DNA from: Spinacia oleracea | Lineage: Eukaryota; Streptophyta; Magnoliopsida; Caryophyllales; Amaranthaceae | Assembly (NCBI RefSeq): GCF_020520425.1 | Contig: NC_079491.1 | Span: 20,575,449-20,639,448 of the forward strand | DNA: 64,000 bases | Direction of reading: 5' to 3' | Shown here: one piece after another, positions 1 to 15,000 of the stretch | Numbering within the stretch: position 1 is the first letter of the stretch | Layout of the letters: each line of letters opens with the position of its first letter | The notes under the pieces: model-generated | What the model was told of the DNA's origin: nothing | The model's database searches: none | Seen by the model: only the letters and a program-made list of their open reading frames with translations | Position numbers and translations under genes: made by a program

Positions 1-64
1 ATAAGCCCAACGGATGGCTAGTAACAATAAAACATCAATACAGAAGCAGATCATAAGCATTTAC

Positions 65-3000
65 CTTCTCAACAGTTTTATTTACTATCTCCTTTTGCTT
101 TACTCCCACTGCAATTGCCAACAAATTCAAAGAAGGTTTCAGCTTCTCCTGAAATAATCATATGTTGAAGTTCAACTCGTTAAACAGCTGAAAGCTCAGA
201 TAGTATAGGATGATATCTTTAGTGCAATTAAATATTGTCTTAAATTCATTTCACACACAGACAATATGCGACTCAATAGTAGCAAATAATTCTTGGACAT
301 CAAGGGACTCAATAGTAGAAAAGTTCTGGAATGGCCCTTCATTTCATACTTAATGCTTTTATATATCTTTTTTGTTAGGAAATAAACGGACTTAATTAAA
401 CCGAAGAGGACTTGAATTGGAGATTGGAGTCAAAATCAGACTATCCGTCAACATGCAAAAACATTACGAAGAAATATAGCTTTAGAATATTACATGATTG
501 TTACCTAGAAGCTTTGAGCTTCATAGGAAATCATGTGGGGAAAGCAAGTAGCTTAGGAAAATCAAGACAACTTGATGTTTCATTCACAAAGGCTCTGGAA
601 GATTTGTTAATTACTTTACATCCTAGGTTAATGTAAATTGCAACTAGGAAACTAGTAGTATTTCGGTATGTAACAATCTCTAGAATCTTTTAGGCTTGAG
701 GAGTAAGCATAATTCTAGTAGACGAGGGTTTCTTTTTAGTTTAGCCTACAAAAGGAGTTTAGGCCTACGTAAAAGAGGGAAAATACAATTGGTGAAAGGA
801 ATCATCAAAAAGGGTTATTGTGTTATTTTGCAGGAACTTAATAATAAAATATTATTTGAGGGGAGGAAATATAAGTTTCCTCACAAACACTTGTCTGGTT
901 TGTTCCTAATTCTTCGTGGCACGCGTTGGTTATAACATCTTTCGCCATGTTCTTTTGTGCCTAAATACAAAGTTCCGATTATACATCGGATACCATTGTT
1001 TTCTTAGGTCATACTGAAAGAAATTAGACTTAAGTTATAGCAGAAAAGAGATAGTTACACAAGCATAACAGCGTTGCTGCATACCTTGGCTAAGGAAGAA
1101 TCCCATAAGGGTCGCAATTCGAAGTTGGATGTTCGGACAATAATTCCCTCAGGCAAAGACTCACTACCTGGAGGCCTACATTGATTCTAAAAAGGGAAAT
1201 AGATCAATAACAAATATTTTAAAAGATTCAACATGCTAAAAGTTAAACACTCAACCAACTAACCCTGCAGAAATTAGATTTTGGACTATGTTCAGTGCCC
1301 ATCATTTCCATTGGCCATTTAGATATTTTCTGCAACAAGTGACTTAACCATTACGATTGAATCACAAAAGCTAAAACAAAATAATTACAAAATGGAAATT
1401 CCAGCAATATATCATTCAGCAGTTAAATCAACGGTCTTTGCCGAAACACAAAACTGAAGTCTATAAGAGACAATTAAAACATCACATCATAGACTACAAG
1501 TAGAACCGCTAACTTGAATTTCATTTTTGATTATTCTGACTGTATTAGTATATTTCACTGAGCGAGCAGTATTTTACAAGAACGGTCAAGATACAGGGTC
1601 AACTAATGACATCAGACTCAAGTCAGATGAGTGAGATGACAGGGGGTTTGCCATTTTGTTTCAGGCAGGACTTTACCAACCCATATTGCTCAACATTCCG
1701 CTTGGAACAGGCAAGTCAATGAGTAACAGATTCACCGGCTTAACTAAGCAAAGACAAACCAGGTCCCGCCTACTTCCATTTTAAGTCACTTGCTGGCGCT
1801 ATTTAGTTGAGGGGGAAAGTAAGAGCTTTTCCATTAAATTCTGGAACAAATACGAACATATCTAGGTTTAGGTACTGGATTAAGCATTTATTAAATTGAC
1901 AAAGTGGAACATGCCAATTTTTGTAACTTAATAGTACAGTTTTTACTTTTTAGGATGAAAGGTTCTCCCTCGGTTTAATTCTTGTACACATACTAGAAGG
2001 CATAAACTTCATAATCTTTACCCCAAATATATTCACCCTGAAAGTTCCCTATGAGAGACAAGCTCTATAAAGGAGCAATGGGAATTTATACCTATAGAAA
2101 TTCTTCTCAAAGAATCCTACTTCAAACTTTTCATTGCTTAAGAAATAAATATATTTTCCATACAACTTGTAAGACTTTTCACAAAGAAGAACAAGCCATA
2201 AATTTTGGGGGGATAAGCCAAAACAACATAACCTCCTAACACATGTGAGCGCAGCAAAACAATAACAGTTTCAACCAGAAATTTCCAACCCTCCAAAACC
2301 CCCAGAAAAAATTTAAGCATTGCATGTAGAGCAAATATTCCACCATTTCCATTCTTTCAAACTATTCATTTCAAACTCAGCTAATATTCATTATTCCACA
2401 ACCTTTTTATGTCTATGAATAGTCATTGTACCAAATATCTCAGAAAATTGTCCTCTATTCAGTTGAACATACAAAAACCTAACGAGTTTACTACCATTTC
2501 AATCAAGTCTACAACTAATCAAGTTCTTTACATTAGCAGAAGTTTTAGCTAAACATATTTCCACTCCACCCAAATGACGCCCCGTTTACATAGGCGCCAT
2601 ACGCAACCCGGCCTACCCACGGGGTTGTGCTACCCCTGTGGTATCTACTAAACTTCAAACAACATAATATTATACTCCGTACTACAATTAGTTGATTACT
2701 ATCCCTTCCAAGTCGAAAAGATGACTTAATAACTTTGATGACTTCATACAAGATCACAATGATATGTTGCTAAAAAAAACTTGACATATAATTCAGATCA
2801 AATACTATATGGGATAAAGATACTAACTTCTTTATAATCCTCCGCAATTAAAGCACTTCCAATGAAATAAGTGAAGCAAATTAGAGACAATCCAATGAAA
2901 ATTCTGTACAAATACAAGCGGTTCTTTGAGTCTGAGAACGCAGAAATCTGACAAGGAAAAAGGCGTTAGTATCAAATATCAATTAAACATTAATAACTGC

Positions 3001-3305
3001 AATCAGGCAAGAAATCCTTTAAAAAAAATATTGTAAATTGAATTTCAAAAATCAATTGATATATTTATTTTGGAAAAATACTGGCTGTTTTTCTCAAAAA
3101 AATGCAGCACAGTTCAGAAAACAAAACCCAATAACGATAAACGGAGAGAAATTATTAGCAAACTTCAGCTTAATTAATTACACTTAAAAAAAAGTTATAC
3201 TAAACAAACAGCAGTTCGCAAAAAAAAATTCTAAAAAACCCAGAAATGGAAAGCTTGAAGTTTGAATATACAGAAAGAGAAACTTACAGAAAAGGGAGAA
3301 TTCAT
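65..3305 (-). CDS. DUF707 family protein, 5' part (gene runs off the left edge)
   Basis: Four coding exons are seen on the minus strand: 3288-3305, 2828-2947, 1085-1186 and 65-148. All are multiples of three and every junction has GT-AG. The start ATG (3303-3305) gives MNSPFS. The second exon encodes a membrane anchor around LYRIFIGLSLICFTYFIGSA (residues about 19-38), as expected for a type II Golgi or secretory protein. The third has QCRPPGSESLPEGIIVRTSN, and the fourth has LKPSLNLLAIAVGVKQKE. This order of anchor, RPPGSE.LPEGIVVRTSN and KP.LLA.AVG..Q is known from the plant DUF707 family, which has a glycosyltransferase-like fold but no settled enzyme activity. A further small exon between 1187 and 2827 cannot be excluded, but joining the exons directly keeps the frame. 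The catalytic-like C-terminal two thirds lie outside the window. Confidence 0.8.
149..1084 (-). other. DUF707 intron
   Basis: This 936 bp intron has GT-AG ends on the minus strand. It contains short open frames on the plus strand but no recognisable domain. I see nothing else in it. Confidence 0.6.
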
Positions 3306-6049
3306 GGTAGAAGAAGCTAAGGAGAGAAAGACATGAAAGGGGCCTTTTGGAGGACTTTATTGGGTTGCTATTCGAAGAGAAAGGCACGCCAGAAAAGTTA
3401 AGTAAAGAATATTCAAAAATTACTGGATAAATCCTTACTAATTATACTTCTACTTCTTCCTGTTCAGGTGTATTTGTAAGCAAAGGCAAGGAATATGTGC
3501 TTTTAATTGTTTTTAGATTATAATTTTTAGTTTTTAATTTTTAATTTTTAATTTTGTAGGGGGTGGTGATGGGAGCTAGCAGGTGTTGGAAGTGGTGGAG
3601 ATGGTGGTGGTCAGGGGTGGCGACTTTGCAGTTGCCAACTGTTGGTGATGGAAATGGGAATGGTCGTGGGATTGAACAGAGAGAGATAATGACGAGGTGG
3701 TTGGTTTAGTGCGGTTCAAAATTACTACTGTTATGCAAACAGTTTGATTATACACTGTCGTGCATGCTTGAAAAACATAAATGTAGGACCGTTATAAATG
3801 GAAAAATAAATACAAACAAGTATCATTATAAAAATAAATACTCCCTCCATTTCTTTTTGTTTGTTACGTATTTCTTTTTAGGCGTTTCACAATGTTTGTT
3901 ACGTGAGAGAATATTTCCTCTTATAAACTTATTATACTATCATTTTTTGTGTCATCTTTTAATTTTAATTGGTCTAAATTTTTCAACTCATTAAATTTTT
4001 TTACAATTTCCCAAGTATTTTAAGTTAGCAATCTTTGTACTTTTCCATTATTAGTTCATTTTATAAATAAAATAATCTTATTGGTTGTTTTAATGATTAG
4101 TGGATTGGGGTTTTACTTGAGTTTATTTTTTTAATAAAAAAGAAAAAGAATATTTATTATACGTTAATGAACGTGCAAAAGTTCAAACGTAACAAACAAA
4201 AAGAAACGGAGGGAGTAAATATTTATGACGTGTGGTTATAAAAAAAAAAAAAATACTTTTTTATCTAAAAAGATTCACCTTTACGCTTGTTAATGTAAAT
4301 CTTTGACTATTAATATTGTTAATTATAGATTAAAAATATATAATTGTAAATTTTAGAATATTCTTTACTTTTCTTTTGAACTACAATAAGTAAATAGCGG
4401 GAAAAAACAAAGTAACATCCATCCAAGGCTAGACCTAACGTACCATACCACTTCTGAACAAGCCATGAAACAAGGAGTTTACTTCCGAGCTCTCGATCAA
4501 GCTCGCAATTTTGTCTTGGGGCTTGTATATAGGGTAGCTCATCGTCCTTTCTTGTGCATGCGAAAACTTTTATAGACTATCTCGGACTTCACCTCGAGCA
4601 AACTACCCAAACAACATTTTAGTATATTGTATGATTGTAAAGTTAGGATGTGTCAGGTTGTGTAGGCCAACGTGCCTCGTGCCTTAATGTGTCATGCTGA
4701 AACGAGCTAAGAAATTTGTGTGTGCACGACCCAACCCACGTGTCGTGCCAGACGAACAACCCCTTTATTAATTTAATAGTTTTTGTTAACTGGTAATAAG
4801 TGTGCCTACGTACGAGGATCGGTCCGTCATGTCCGTGCCAAGTTTTTAAAATAATATCGATGAGAACTTGAGAAGCTATGGCATATCGGATTATCTTTTG
4901 TGTTGCGATGTGCTTGCAAGGAGATTGTGCCCATTCTATATCGGGGTCGGACAACCTGCATGTTGGCCCTACCAATGCTCAGATTACATGCGAGAAGTAT
5001 ATAAATTTGGCTTTTGGAATTTTTGAAGCATTTTAGTTGCACGACTTCACACGACATAAAAATTGCATAATACTTCGGTATACATTTTCAGATGATGTCA
5101 TTATAAATTGCTGGAATTTAGTAACGTATTAAATTTAAGTCTATTGATTGTATAAATTTATCTAAGAATTGTACCGACTTTTTTTTAACAATATATATAA
5201 TGATATATCGACTTATCTTTTAGTACAATATAAGATGGATTAAAAACGCGCCTTTGAATTTTCTACGTCTGCAACATTTGTGGACTCGTGACGTTTTATG
5301 GGGAGTGGTATTTGGACATACACCTTTTTTGTTGCTCCAATTTTTAGATGATTTCAAAGAAGGTGAAGAAGGTCACTTGAGCCTTGAGGGGGTGATTACA
5401 CGGGAATTAAAAAAATAAAGATAAATGAAATAAAATATATATTGTAGCTCCAACATAATGTACGACTTCCCGCTGCCCATATTTGGTGATGCAAAGTGCA
5501 CCGGCTTTATGTTGTGTTGTTGAGCGCACCTTGGTCATGGTTGTCTGGTTGGTTGGTGCCGATTTGACTATTTAAAAAGATTGGTATGTTCTTTCAGGGG
5601 TAATTTTAGACGTTGGACCAACGAGTTACTCATCACCTCGAAGCGTTCCATGCCTTCCCTCCCATTCTTTCTCTTCTTTTCTAAAATTATGGACAGGAGA
5701 GGAACAAATGGGACCAACTCTTTTGAAAATGGGCTGATATTTATTTCAACTGACTGGTAAATTCATAGGAGTATAGAGGTAAAATGTCTTATGCACAACC
5801 CTCTTTTTCTCTATTTTTCTATCACAGGGATTGTCTTTCAAAGTAGCTGCTGAAGTAACAGTGGTCTGAAGCATGTATCCTGTAGTCGAGTTAAACGCCA
5901 CAGGAAAGAAATGCCCTGCTTCATTTCGTGTCCATCCTATACGCAACTTCATATGTGGACAGAATTTGCCAAAAGCACTGATACTCGCGCATGACTTTGC
6001 CAAGAGCGTAATGTTACCCGGTTTCTGTTGTAGCCTAAGTGTGGTTTTC
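3306..6049. other. Intergenic region between DUF707 and MURG
   Basis: No gene is supported here. The left part holds the DUF707 leader and promoter (the genes share no promoter, since MURG ends here). 3545-3680 is a G-rich stretch of GGTGGTG-like words. A Stowaway MITE lies at 3841-4215. 4640-5060 has a moderately GC-rich, repeat-like segment that I cannot classify. About 5640-6049 is probably the MURG 3' UTR. Confidence 0.5.
3841..4215. mobile_element. Stowaway-type MITE (375 bp)
   Basis: The left end CTCCCTCCATTTCTTTTTG pairs with the inverted right end, which reads through a matching run of about 28 bp including GTTTGTTACG. Both ends are flanked by TA (3839-3840 and 4216-4217), the target duplication of Tc1/mariner-derived Stowaway elements. 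No coding capacity. Confidence 0.85.
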
Positions 6050-9000
6050 TCATGCTTTCACAGATGATGATTCAACCAAAGCAATCACACGCTCAGCAAT
6101 CTCTTCACCAGCATTTGGCTTTGCGGCCTGTAATGCTCTATCTGACATTGCTGACATGAGCACATCATTATCTGCAATCATATTCCAGATTACAAACCTT
6201 CAGTATAACCAATAAGCACAATTCAAGAAACACTATGGAAAATTTTGAGATTTCTACTCGTGTTTCTTGTTTCAATCTTAGGAAGCAAATGAGTTCCCCA
6301 AACAACAAAATAAATCATAAAAAGCTAAAAACCAAAAGCAAAAGTAGTTGATAAAGGAGGAGAAATTGCAACTAAAATTTTATGTAATTGATCAAGTTTA
6401 TGTAATTCATCACATTAACTCTGCTTAAACCCAAACAGACAAAAATATACTTGTCATATGTAGCTTTCATACATTAGAAGCCAAGTCTGAGACAATTGGC
6501 CTTACTCTTACCCCTGGGTGTGAGTGTGTGGCTGAACATCCTCAGGGTTTTGTTCAAAGACTACTGAGTATTGACAAATGATTCCAATCTGTGACATTAT
6601 TCAATAACATTGACGGTAGAATGTAGTACAACTTCAAACATAGTACCAGAATGGCAGAATACACCAACTTCTTTGTAAAACATGATAAAATTTCAGGAAA
6701 ATAAACTAGAAGGGTTTCATTTACTTAAAGGACTTTGTTATCGAACTCTGCAGTTTGCTTCGACATTTGAAGCACTTGTTTAACTTGTATAACATACCAT
6801 AATGTACTAACAGATGACACTAAGTTGAAAACAATCTAGCATCTCGAAATGCCCAAGTTTCTTTGTTTCAGCTTTTAGCTTGTCCATGGACAACTGTATT
6901 CGGACATTATGTTTGACATTACAGATCATGTTTCTGTTATACATTCCCGTAGCTATTTTCCAGCAAAAACGTTAATCCAGTATGACATTGTCTGTTTCAA
7001 AACTGCCTGCATCCTCGTTGTGTATGGATGAAAACCTTGCTCCAAAAAGCACATTAACAGCCATAAAGAAGTTATCACAGGGTCAATGCCCTGCTGTCTA
7101 CGGTCTACGGTCTACCTATTTTTCTCTAAATTTCCTATTTCCTTTCTCCCTATAACCTTGCACTTACATGGCAAAAGGAAGGCACTACGACTTTGTTTCA
7201 TCCACAGGAACATTGTTATATAAGGTTAAATTTTCACAGGAAAAATTGACATGAATAATCCCAATTTTCACCAATCTTCTCAAAATGATCCCAACTTTGA
7301 ATTATTTTAGAATGATCCCAACTTTAGGGGTACCTTCTCACAATAATCCAAACTATTAATTTCAACATATTATAGACCTAAAATGGATTAGTGAGGCAAG
7401 AAAAAAAATAGTTTGGCTTATTTTGAGAAAGTCCCCTCAAAAGTTGGGAATATTATAATCCAAAGTTTGGATTATTTTGAGAAGACGGGTGAAAGTTGGG
7501 ATTATTCATGTTAATTTTTCCAATTGTCACAGGATACATTATCAGTCCATAACTATATTCATGAGAAAAATATTTTAGATTATCCAACCACAAAGAATTT
7601 TAGTGTTCGTTACATTTCTGGTATTTCGTAATATCTTACTATCTGGTGCCCACTTCATAAGTTGACAAATTCTTCCCTCCACACAGCATTACGTTTCTCA
7701 TATATACTCAGTATAAACTGCACACTTACATTACAAACCAGCTTGCTGTTTTAATGTCAATTCACATCCATTGACATTAGCCTAGGCTGCACAACAGGCT
7801 TTTATCTTAAGTTTGGGGGTGGTGGAGGGAAAATAAACACCTAGCTCATCGCAAAAACATAGATGGTATTTCTAGTAAACACTTGATTATAATTTTTAAA
7901 AAGAGAAGAAGAGTGAATAGTTGGCTTCTTAAAAAATCATCAGATGCTTTTATATCTTTCTTAAAATAAAAGAAAGGTTAGACTATGTGATGAAGAAGAT
8001 TTGATTCCAGAATTGTAGTCATTACAGTCTCAAGTGTCTCCATGGTGCATAATTACAACACACCTGCTTACATCCTCATACAACACTCAAAACATATAGC
8101 CTAATTCTCTAAAACAACTTAATAACAATCTGATCTTCCTCGCAGCAGACATTAACTGGTATTCGGGAGAAATATACAGTATATAGGATGGTTGCCTACT
8201 TTCCCCTGAAGCCTGCCATGGCCTTTAGATTTAGAGAAGATTTGGCTAGTCTTTCAACTTTCCTGTTGTCAAGAAGATTTGTGTCTAGTTTAAAACCTTA
8301 TACTACTGACAGGCCTTGACTAAGATGATAAGGTTCTACTTCTAGCTTTTGATTGTGATGTTTTTGAACTAGACACAAATCATCTAGCTCACATTGGTTC
8401 TAGCTGACAACATCTTCAACAGTAATCGCAGGCTCGACGGGCTGCTTAAGAATGGAAATGTTGTCAGAGAGCAAAACTGTGAGGCTGACTTACTGGCCAA
8501 GAAAGATTTCAGCAGAGAATGAATATATGCTTGGCTTTCATGTACTTTTGGTGCTTTTGTACCTTTTATTTTGGGTTTCCTTGCTTGATCTAGTCACTTA
8601 CTTAGCTTTGCTCTGAAAACGACCTAGGAACTTAATGGTTGATTTTTTGGCATTTACGCCTTCGCAATGGTTCGTCCATTTCCGATGGAGCCAAAAGATT
8701 CATTTTTTCGTTTGGCTGTGGGATGTAATGGACTAAATCAAAATGGCTCTTAAAACTTCTTCGCTTCCTTTCCATGAAGTAGAAGATGGTCGTTCCGTTG
8801 TCGTCCCGTTATCGCTTCTGGGTCAATTGGAAACAACCTCTCTGCAATTGCAGGGGTAAGGTTGCGTACGTCCGACCCCCCCTTACCCCGTTTTTTGTGG
8901 GAGCCTCTTTGAGGCAATGGAGTAATGATGATAATGACGCCTTCGCAATAGTCCATATTGCTTACCCAACCAGCCAACCAACAAATCACCCCCCCCCCCC

Positions 9001-12000
9001 CCACACACACACACAAACAGACAACGGACATGGTGTCCATGCAACTGATTATTCTCAATCTCTTTGGAAACTTAGTTAAAATATCTGTTACCAATTTCAA
9101 AACAAGAAGCTTCTAAAGGTGATGTCATGGAGAAATGTGAAAAAATTGTCACTTTCGGAAAGGTAACAGTCTTATAAGAATGCATAAACAGAATTTTCAA
9201 GTCTTAGGCTCTGTTTGGTTCAACTGAATTTGACTGAAATTAAAGTATCTGGACTTATCTGAACTTGTGTGTTAGATTGTCTGAAAAAAACTTAATTTTG
9301 CTGAACTTATCCGAACTGATCTTATGCTGAAATAAGTTTTAAAAAAAAGTTGAAACAAACAAACCCTTACTCTTACTATGGCCGAGGGACAATGCAGTAA
9401 CTTCGTATTTTATTTGGGGGAGGGGGGGGGGGGATATAAGTCATATCTTAATGTTGCTTGTATAATAGCACAGTTATAGCAGTTTTTAAAAAATCTGTAG
9501 GAAATGTGCATACCAATAATGTCCGTGATCGCATTTCGTAGCGTTGTTGAGTCAAGTTCATCTTCAGTTAGAATTCTTGAACCAGCTAAATCTGCCATTA
9601 AAGATGCATTTTGAAATTGATGTCCTTCTGCATCATTTGGAGATGGGATCTGCAAATTGTTTGATAAGAGTCACTTAAAGATATATAGACTCATACAGAA
9701 ATAATGAGGGCCAATGTAGCCAAAACACTTGTCGGTATAAACCAAAGACACTCTCAGAAGAAATTTTTGACAAAAGTTAATAAAAGAAACTACAGCACCT
9801 ATAAATAATAAGTATAAAAGTTCTACAGATTCAGCAGAAAAACAAAATATCCAATTTGTATACTGAAAGAGACTATGCTTTTATTTACCAATTGGGTACG
9901 AGAGAGGTGATTATGGCAGAAGTTTTCGGTACATTGCATACAAACGCATTCATGTCAATATGTCATTCCTAATTTGTAAAACACATAGACGAAAAGCCAG
10001 GTGAACAATCTGAGCTGCAGCTAATCGCTACTGGAAGTCTGGAATCTCTTAAGTTTTTAGTTTAATTTTTCAGTTAATGATAAATGAGAAGATACTATTG
10101 CAATAAAATAAAAACAATTCACCTAAAAGGCTAAAATTGTTTGGTCTTAGGGATACCTTCTAGGAAGAACCCCGTAACGCTAACAGTTAACCATGACAGG
10201 ATTATCAGAACTCGATCAACTAGTTACATCACTTTGTTGTAACATACTAACATCACAATGACCTAAACCATTCTTTATCTTCTGCTCAAATTCTGTTCAT
10301 GAATACTCTCTATTCTAGTCTTCACAATATAGTATATTCGGTAAAGTTACTTCTGGTTTCACTGCTTTATGATACTAAATTGCTCCGTTTCTGATCTACC
10401 AAACATTATATGCCACTGTTTCGAAGTTCCAAGGTAGCAAAAGTCTCTGTTCTTCTAAACTTGGTGCCTGTATAACACCTCCTGACCTAGTGTAGAGGTT
10501 GAGGGAGACTTAATCAGGGAGCCTAACTCCCACCCATGCTTCAAAGCAGTCATGCGACACATTCCCAGAACAAGTGTTTGTGTGTCTTGTGCAGATTGCA
10601 GACCCTTAATATTTCACTTTCTCCCTGGTTCGCAGCCTCTCATTAACTGTCAACCAAACTATAAAATATAGATACCCTGTTCCACACTACAGAATTCATA
10701 TATTAGACAATTTAGGAACCAAATGCCACTGCTGTGTCATAAACCCTTCTTAAATCTCATCCTTTTAATTAAAAAAACATTTCCAAGCTGCACTTAGATT
10801 GTGACGTTGCATACCCCTACCAGTCTTTATCTTTCTATATCATGATATTCCTAACACCCAGGTCACCTAATATCTTAGGCTGTCCAACTTTCTCCGAAGC
10901 AATACCCAGGTTCAGAACTGTTACGCAGCTCAGACAAAAGAAAAGATCAAGAGTTCCACAACTGCATTCCTGCCTGCAAAAGGCAGGTTTCTGAAACTTC
11001 ATATCTTGATTTTCACACCATTTTCACAATTATCTGCTCACTGCCAGCTGCTTTAAAGTTTTGGTGGAATTGATGGGAATACCAACATTCCTAAATGGTA
11101 GAGTTCCTACCTGAAAACAGCAGCCTCAGAACTTCTTCCCACCTCATCATCTTGCACTGTTGCACAACTGTACAGTAATTACCTGACTTAGCATGGCTGG
11201 CTTGCAAGCCAGTGGTAGAAGAGAAAAGTTCTAACCATTATTAAGGGAGCAGATATATACTCCCCCTTACAGAACATATGGCCATGTTCTCTTCACCATA
11301 TTTTAGGATGTTCCGACTTATTCTTGTTAGAATCAGATGAAATCAGACAAGGTCTTCTTATTTCGGCTAACTTATTACTCCCTCCGTCCGCATTTACTTG
11401 AACACTTATCAATTCACATAGTTTTAGGAGATAAGTACTGGTTGGCTTATATTAGAATAGAAAAATAGATGATGTGAATTAGCGGGGTAATTTTATACTT
11501 CGTATTAGTTATTTTGATGAAAAAGTAGTGTGGAAGGAGATATTGAATCGAAAATGGGGAGTAAAATATAATAAAGCTTGTGGGACCATGCCAAAAAAAA
11601 TGAAGAGTTCAAACTAATTTGGGCCTTGTGAAAAAGGAAAGTGTTTAAACTAATTTCGAACTTGTAAAAACGGTGAAATAGATATTTTAGAAAAGACACA
11701 TTGAGACAAATTTAACAGAATTTCTCGTGATATTATTTTATCTTAAAAATTAGCATAAACATATGGTCAAAGTTCAATTAGACCTAGAATAATTAAATCA
11801 AACTAGACCAGAAAGATTCAGACCTTTAAATTCAAACCAGATTACTTTATTTTTGGAGAAGAGAACAAAGCGTAAGTAGGCCATCTGCAAAGCTTTAATG
11901 GTCAAGCTTGAGACTTGAGCATCTAGGGTGGAAGATAAATTGACCCTTTTCACCCACATAATTCATTAACTCCAGCTAAGTATTCCATGAGAGAACATAT

Positions 12001-15000
12001 AACAAGGAGAAATGGGGTCACTGTATCTTAGACCTCTTTTGGATGTAAGGAAACCATAAGGAGTTATTGACAGGGGATAGAATTATAGGGACGTTACACG
12101 TGCCATCAACATTCGCACCAACTGAGAGGGGTAACCAAGAAAACCTCAAAAAGAAAAAACAAGAACACCGTACAACAACAGCATATGCCTTCCTTAAGTC
12201 GACCTTTAAAATGTCAAAAAAATATCGAAAAATCATGACATTATGCAGAACATATCTGCCAGAAGAAAAAAAAATCACCCTAGTTAGGAGCAATTTAATA
12301 AGGCTGTCAATCTTTCACATAAAATTTGGGTGATAAGCTTACAAAAGAAAGTACATGGTATGGAATTAAATCCAAATCCCTAAAAAAGCTAGACATTTAA
12401 CCTTGGAAACCAGGATAATGAAAGTGTCTCCTTAAGCAAGGTATCTTTGCTTAAGAAAGACAACTTGAGAGATACATGGACAAATCTCCTATTGTTAAAT
12501 TTTAGAGAATATGAAATGGATCTGGACAACCCAATAAGGAGGAGGAGAGTTTGTGAGAGTCCTCAAGTTTATAAGTTGGTATTTTTTCTCCTCTTTTTCC
12601 AATGTGGGACAACTCACATGTAGGTAACATTGGGTTTCAACACTCTTACACTCCCCCTCACATGTGTGTCCTTGTAATAAAAAAATTTGGGAATGGGTCT
12701 AGGCAACCCAATAAGGAGGAGAGTTCGGTCCACTTATAAGCCCAATGAAAGTTCCACACTAAAACCAATTGGCAATAGTGGGAGTAAATCCTCAAGCTTA
12801 TAAATTGGTATTTTCTCTCTTCGTTCTCCAATGTGGGACAACTCACATGTGGGTAACATTGGTTTTCAACACCTACCATGGTTGCTTATTGTAAAAACTC
12901 TTTAAACCATCCATAACAAGTATTTAGCATTTGAAATGGAGAAAATCATTGTATTAATATCGCCAACAGTGAAATCACGCTTCAATTACTGACTATGGTG
13001 CTCAGACAGTTTATGTCTGTATCAATAACCCTAGCATTCACCTTAGATCAAATCATTCTGGCAAATGCCAAGAAACTGTGAATATAACTGTAAAAAAGCA
13101 GCAATAACACCATCAATATCAAATTATCAATAATGCATAATCCTACATCATCCAAAGTAGAATGGATCTTTTTGTGGACCCTTATTTTAGTACTTCGGTG
13201 TAAACTATGAGAGTTTTCTTCTCTTTTCTTTGAGCCATGTCACTATTCGGCTCGAGCAAGAGACATACTTAGTATGCACACTCCTGTATTCATCACTAGC
13301 ATATCTCTGATCTTCTATTAGTAGATGAGTTCTTCTTGTATACTAGTCAACTTCTGTAAGGCCTGGCTGCATTGCATTTCATTGGAACCTCCTAGCTTAG
13401 CTTCTTCAGTTGCACCTTTCAATTTCTTCATTTTTTGAGTTATAGTAGACATACCTAAATCTGAATTTGATGTTCTGCACAACCTCATGAAATTTGGAGA
13501 AGAGTACTACATTTTGAAGAATCTGAAAGGCTGTTTACCTTGATTCTCGGGAAATACAAACCCAAAAGTTAAATACTGCCTTTTGTCAGATTGATTGCGT
13601 TTATGTGGATGATCTTATGGAGTTATGGTTGCTTGGTCCGTAGTTGAGATACTCTGTAAATTTACCATCTCTCTTGTGTCTTGTCATCCACATTAAGAGC
13701 TACAACATGGTCGCTTCGTTTCTATCTTTCTTATCTTCTATATGTTCTGTTTCTTCTTATACCCTTTTTGCATAACATTCCCATGCAAAATGGCCATATT
13801 TTCCACAATTGTAGCATCAACATTAGCCTACATTTTCCAGGACCTCTGGTACATGTTTCACCTATATAATTGTTTTGGGAGTTTTGGTTATATCTCCCTC
13901 CTTGGTCACTTCCGCATTAAAGCGGGATGCCTTTACCATGTGATTGAAACATTTATCTCTAAAAAGACTTGGTCATGGAAACTAATTCCTTAATTTATTC
14001 TTCGACAACATCCATTACATGGTTAAGGGAATGTAGAAATTTTTCAACTGCGCAAGAATCTCGTACTAATACCCTAAGCCTCTTGATTTGATTTACAACG
14101 TACCATAACTCCTATGAAGTAATCTCAGATGGATCCTTTATCCAACATCTCAAGTTTTTCAAACTCTCCTCTTACGGTTTGATGGATTCTTTATCCATCG
14201 TCTCAAAATTTTCAAACTCTCCTCTTAGAGTTTGAAGACGAACCTTAGTTACTCTACTTACTTCTTCAAAAGAATTTTTTAAAGTCCCATGCTAGTTTAG
14301 AACTAGTTGCATACCGAATTTCTCAAACATATCATCATCCAAAACCTTGATGGTGATCATAACTTCGTAAGTGCACTTTGGTCCTTTTTCCTCTCATTTT
14401 CTAAAGCTTCTTTTTCAGTTTGGTTCATTGTATCCTCGCTGTCAGGTTGAGTATAACCTTCCTAACAAACTCCATGTGCACCTAGGATAGTTTTCAACTT
14501 CTCATCTAAGACACCCAAATCATCATGTATTTATGTTGTGAGACTTGGATATTGGGAAGCTAGTGCATTATTTTTGTTGTTGTGTTCTTTAACGTGGCTC
14601 TAATACTAGTTTGTTAGAAGCAAGATGGAGACTTGCTCTAATTTCATACAGCCAACTGGAAGAAGAAAACAACACACTTACAATAATTTTTTAACTTTCA
14701 GAGTATGAGTGCAACTAAATGAATTGCATCCTATGAATAGTGTTCCCATTGTACTGTAAGCCTCCTAAGGACCTAACAAATGTCACGATTTCAATTCTAT
14801 TCCTACCCATCTAGTGGTCAACATTATAGGCAACTTCAGAATCCCAATCTAATACACACCCTATCCTCTTCTCTCCCCCCTACTAAAATATCCAAAGACT
14901 AGATTGTGAACTACCTTCCACCCTCCCCCTTCCCATTTGTTTCATCCATGTCATGTTCCATCGTCTTTCCCGACATCCACAAACATGCTGCTAATACGAA

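Larger units (their letters stand above)
6172..9513 (-). other. MURG intron 3 (3.3 kb)
   Basis: This intron lies between the last two MURG exons. It holds a MULE-type MITE (7239-7521), a SINE (about 8676-8936), a plus-strand RNase H-like fragment near 8440-8520, an inverted pair at 8275-8384 and a C-run followed by an AC microsatellite at 8990-9014. The rest is AT-rich with no gene. Confidence 0.7.

Noticed and set aside
8275-8384. Inverted pair GATTTGTGTCTAGTTTAAAA
   Set aside because: A hairpin is possible, but there is no T-run, duplication or family match to call an element or terminator.
8750-9100. Long open frames on both strands of the SINE region
   Set aside because: They overlap each other and cover the SINE and a C-run/AC microsatellite; no domain or codon pattern supports a gene.
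9410-9513. Minus frame reaching past MURG exon 3
   Set aside because: It is read-through of the GT donor at 9512-9513 into the intron and ends in a C-rich run.
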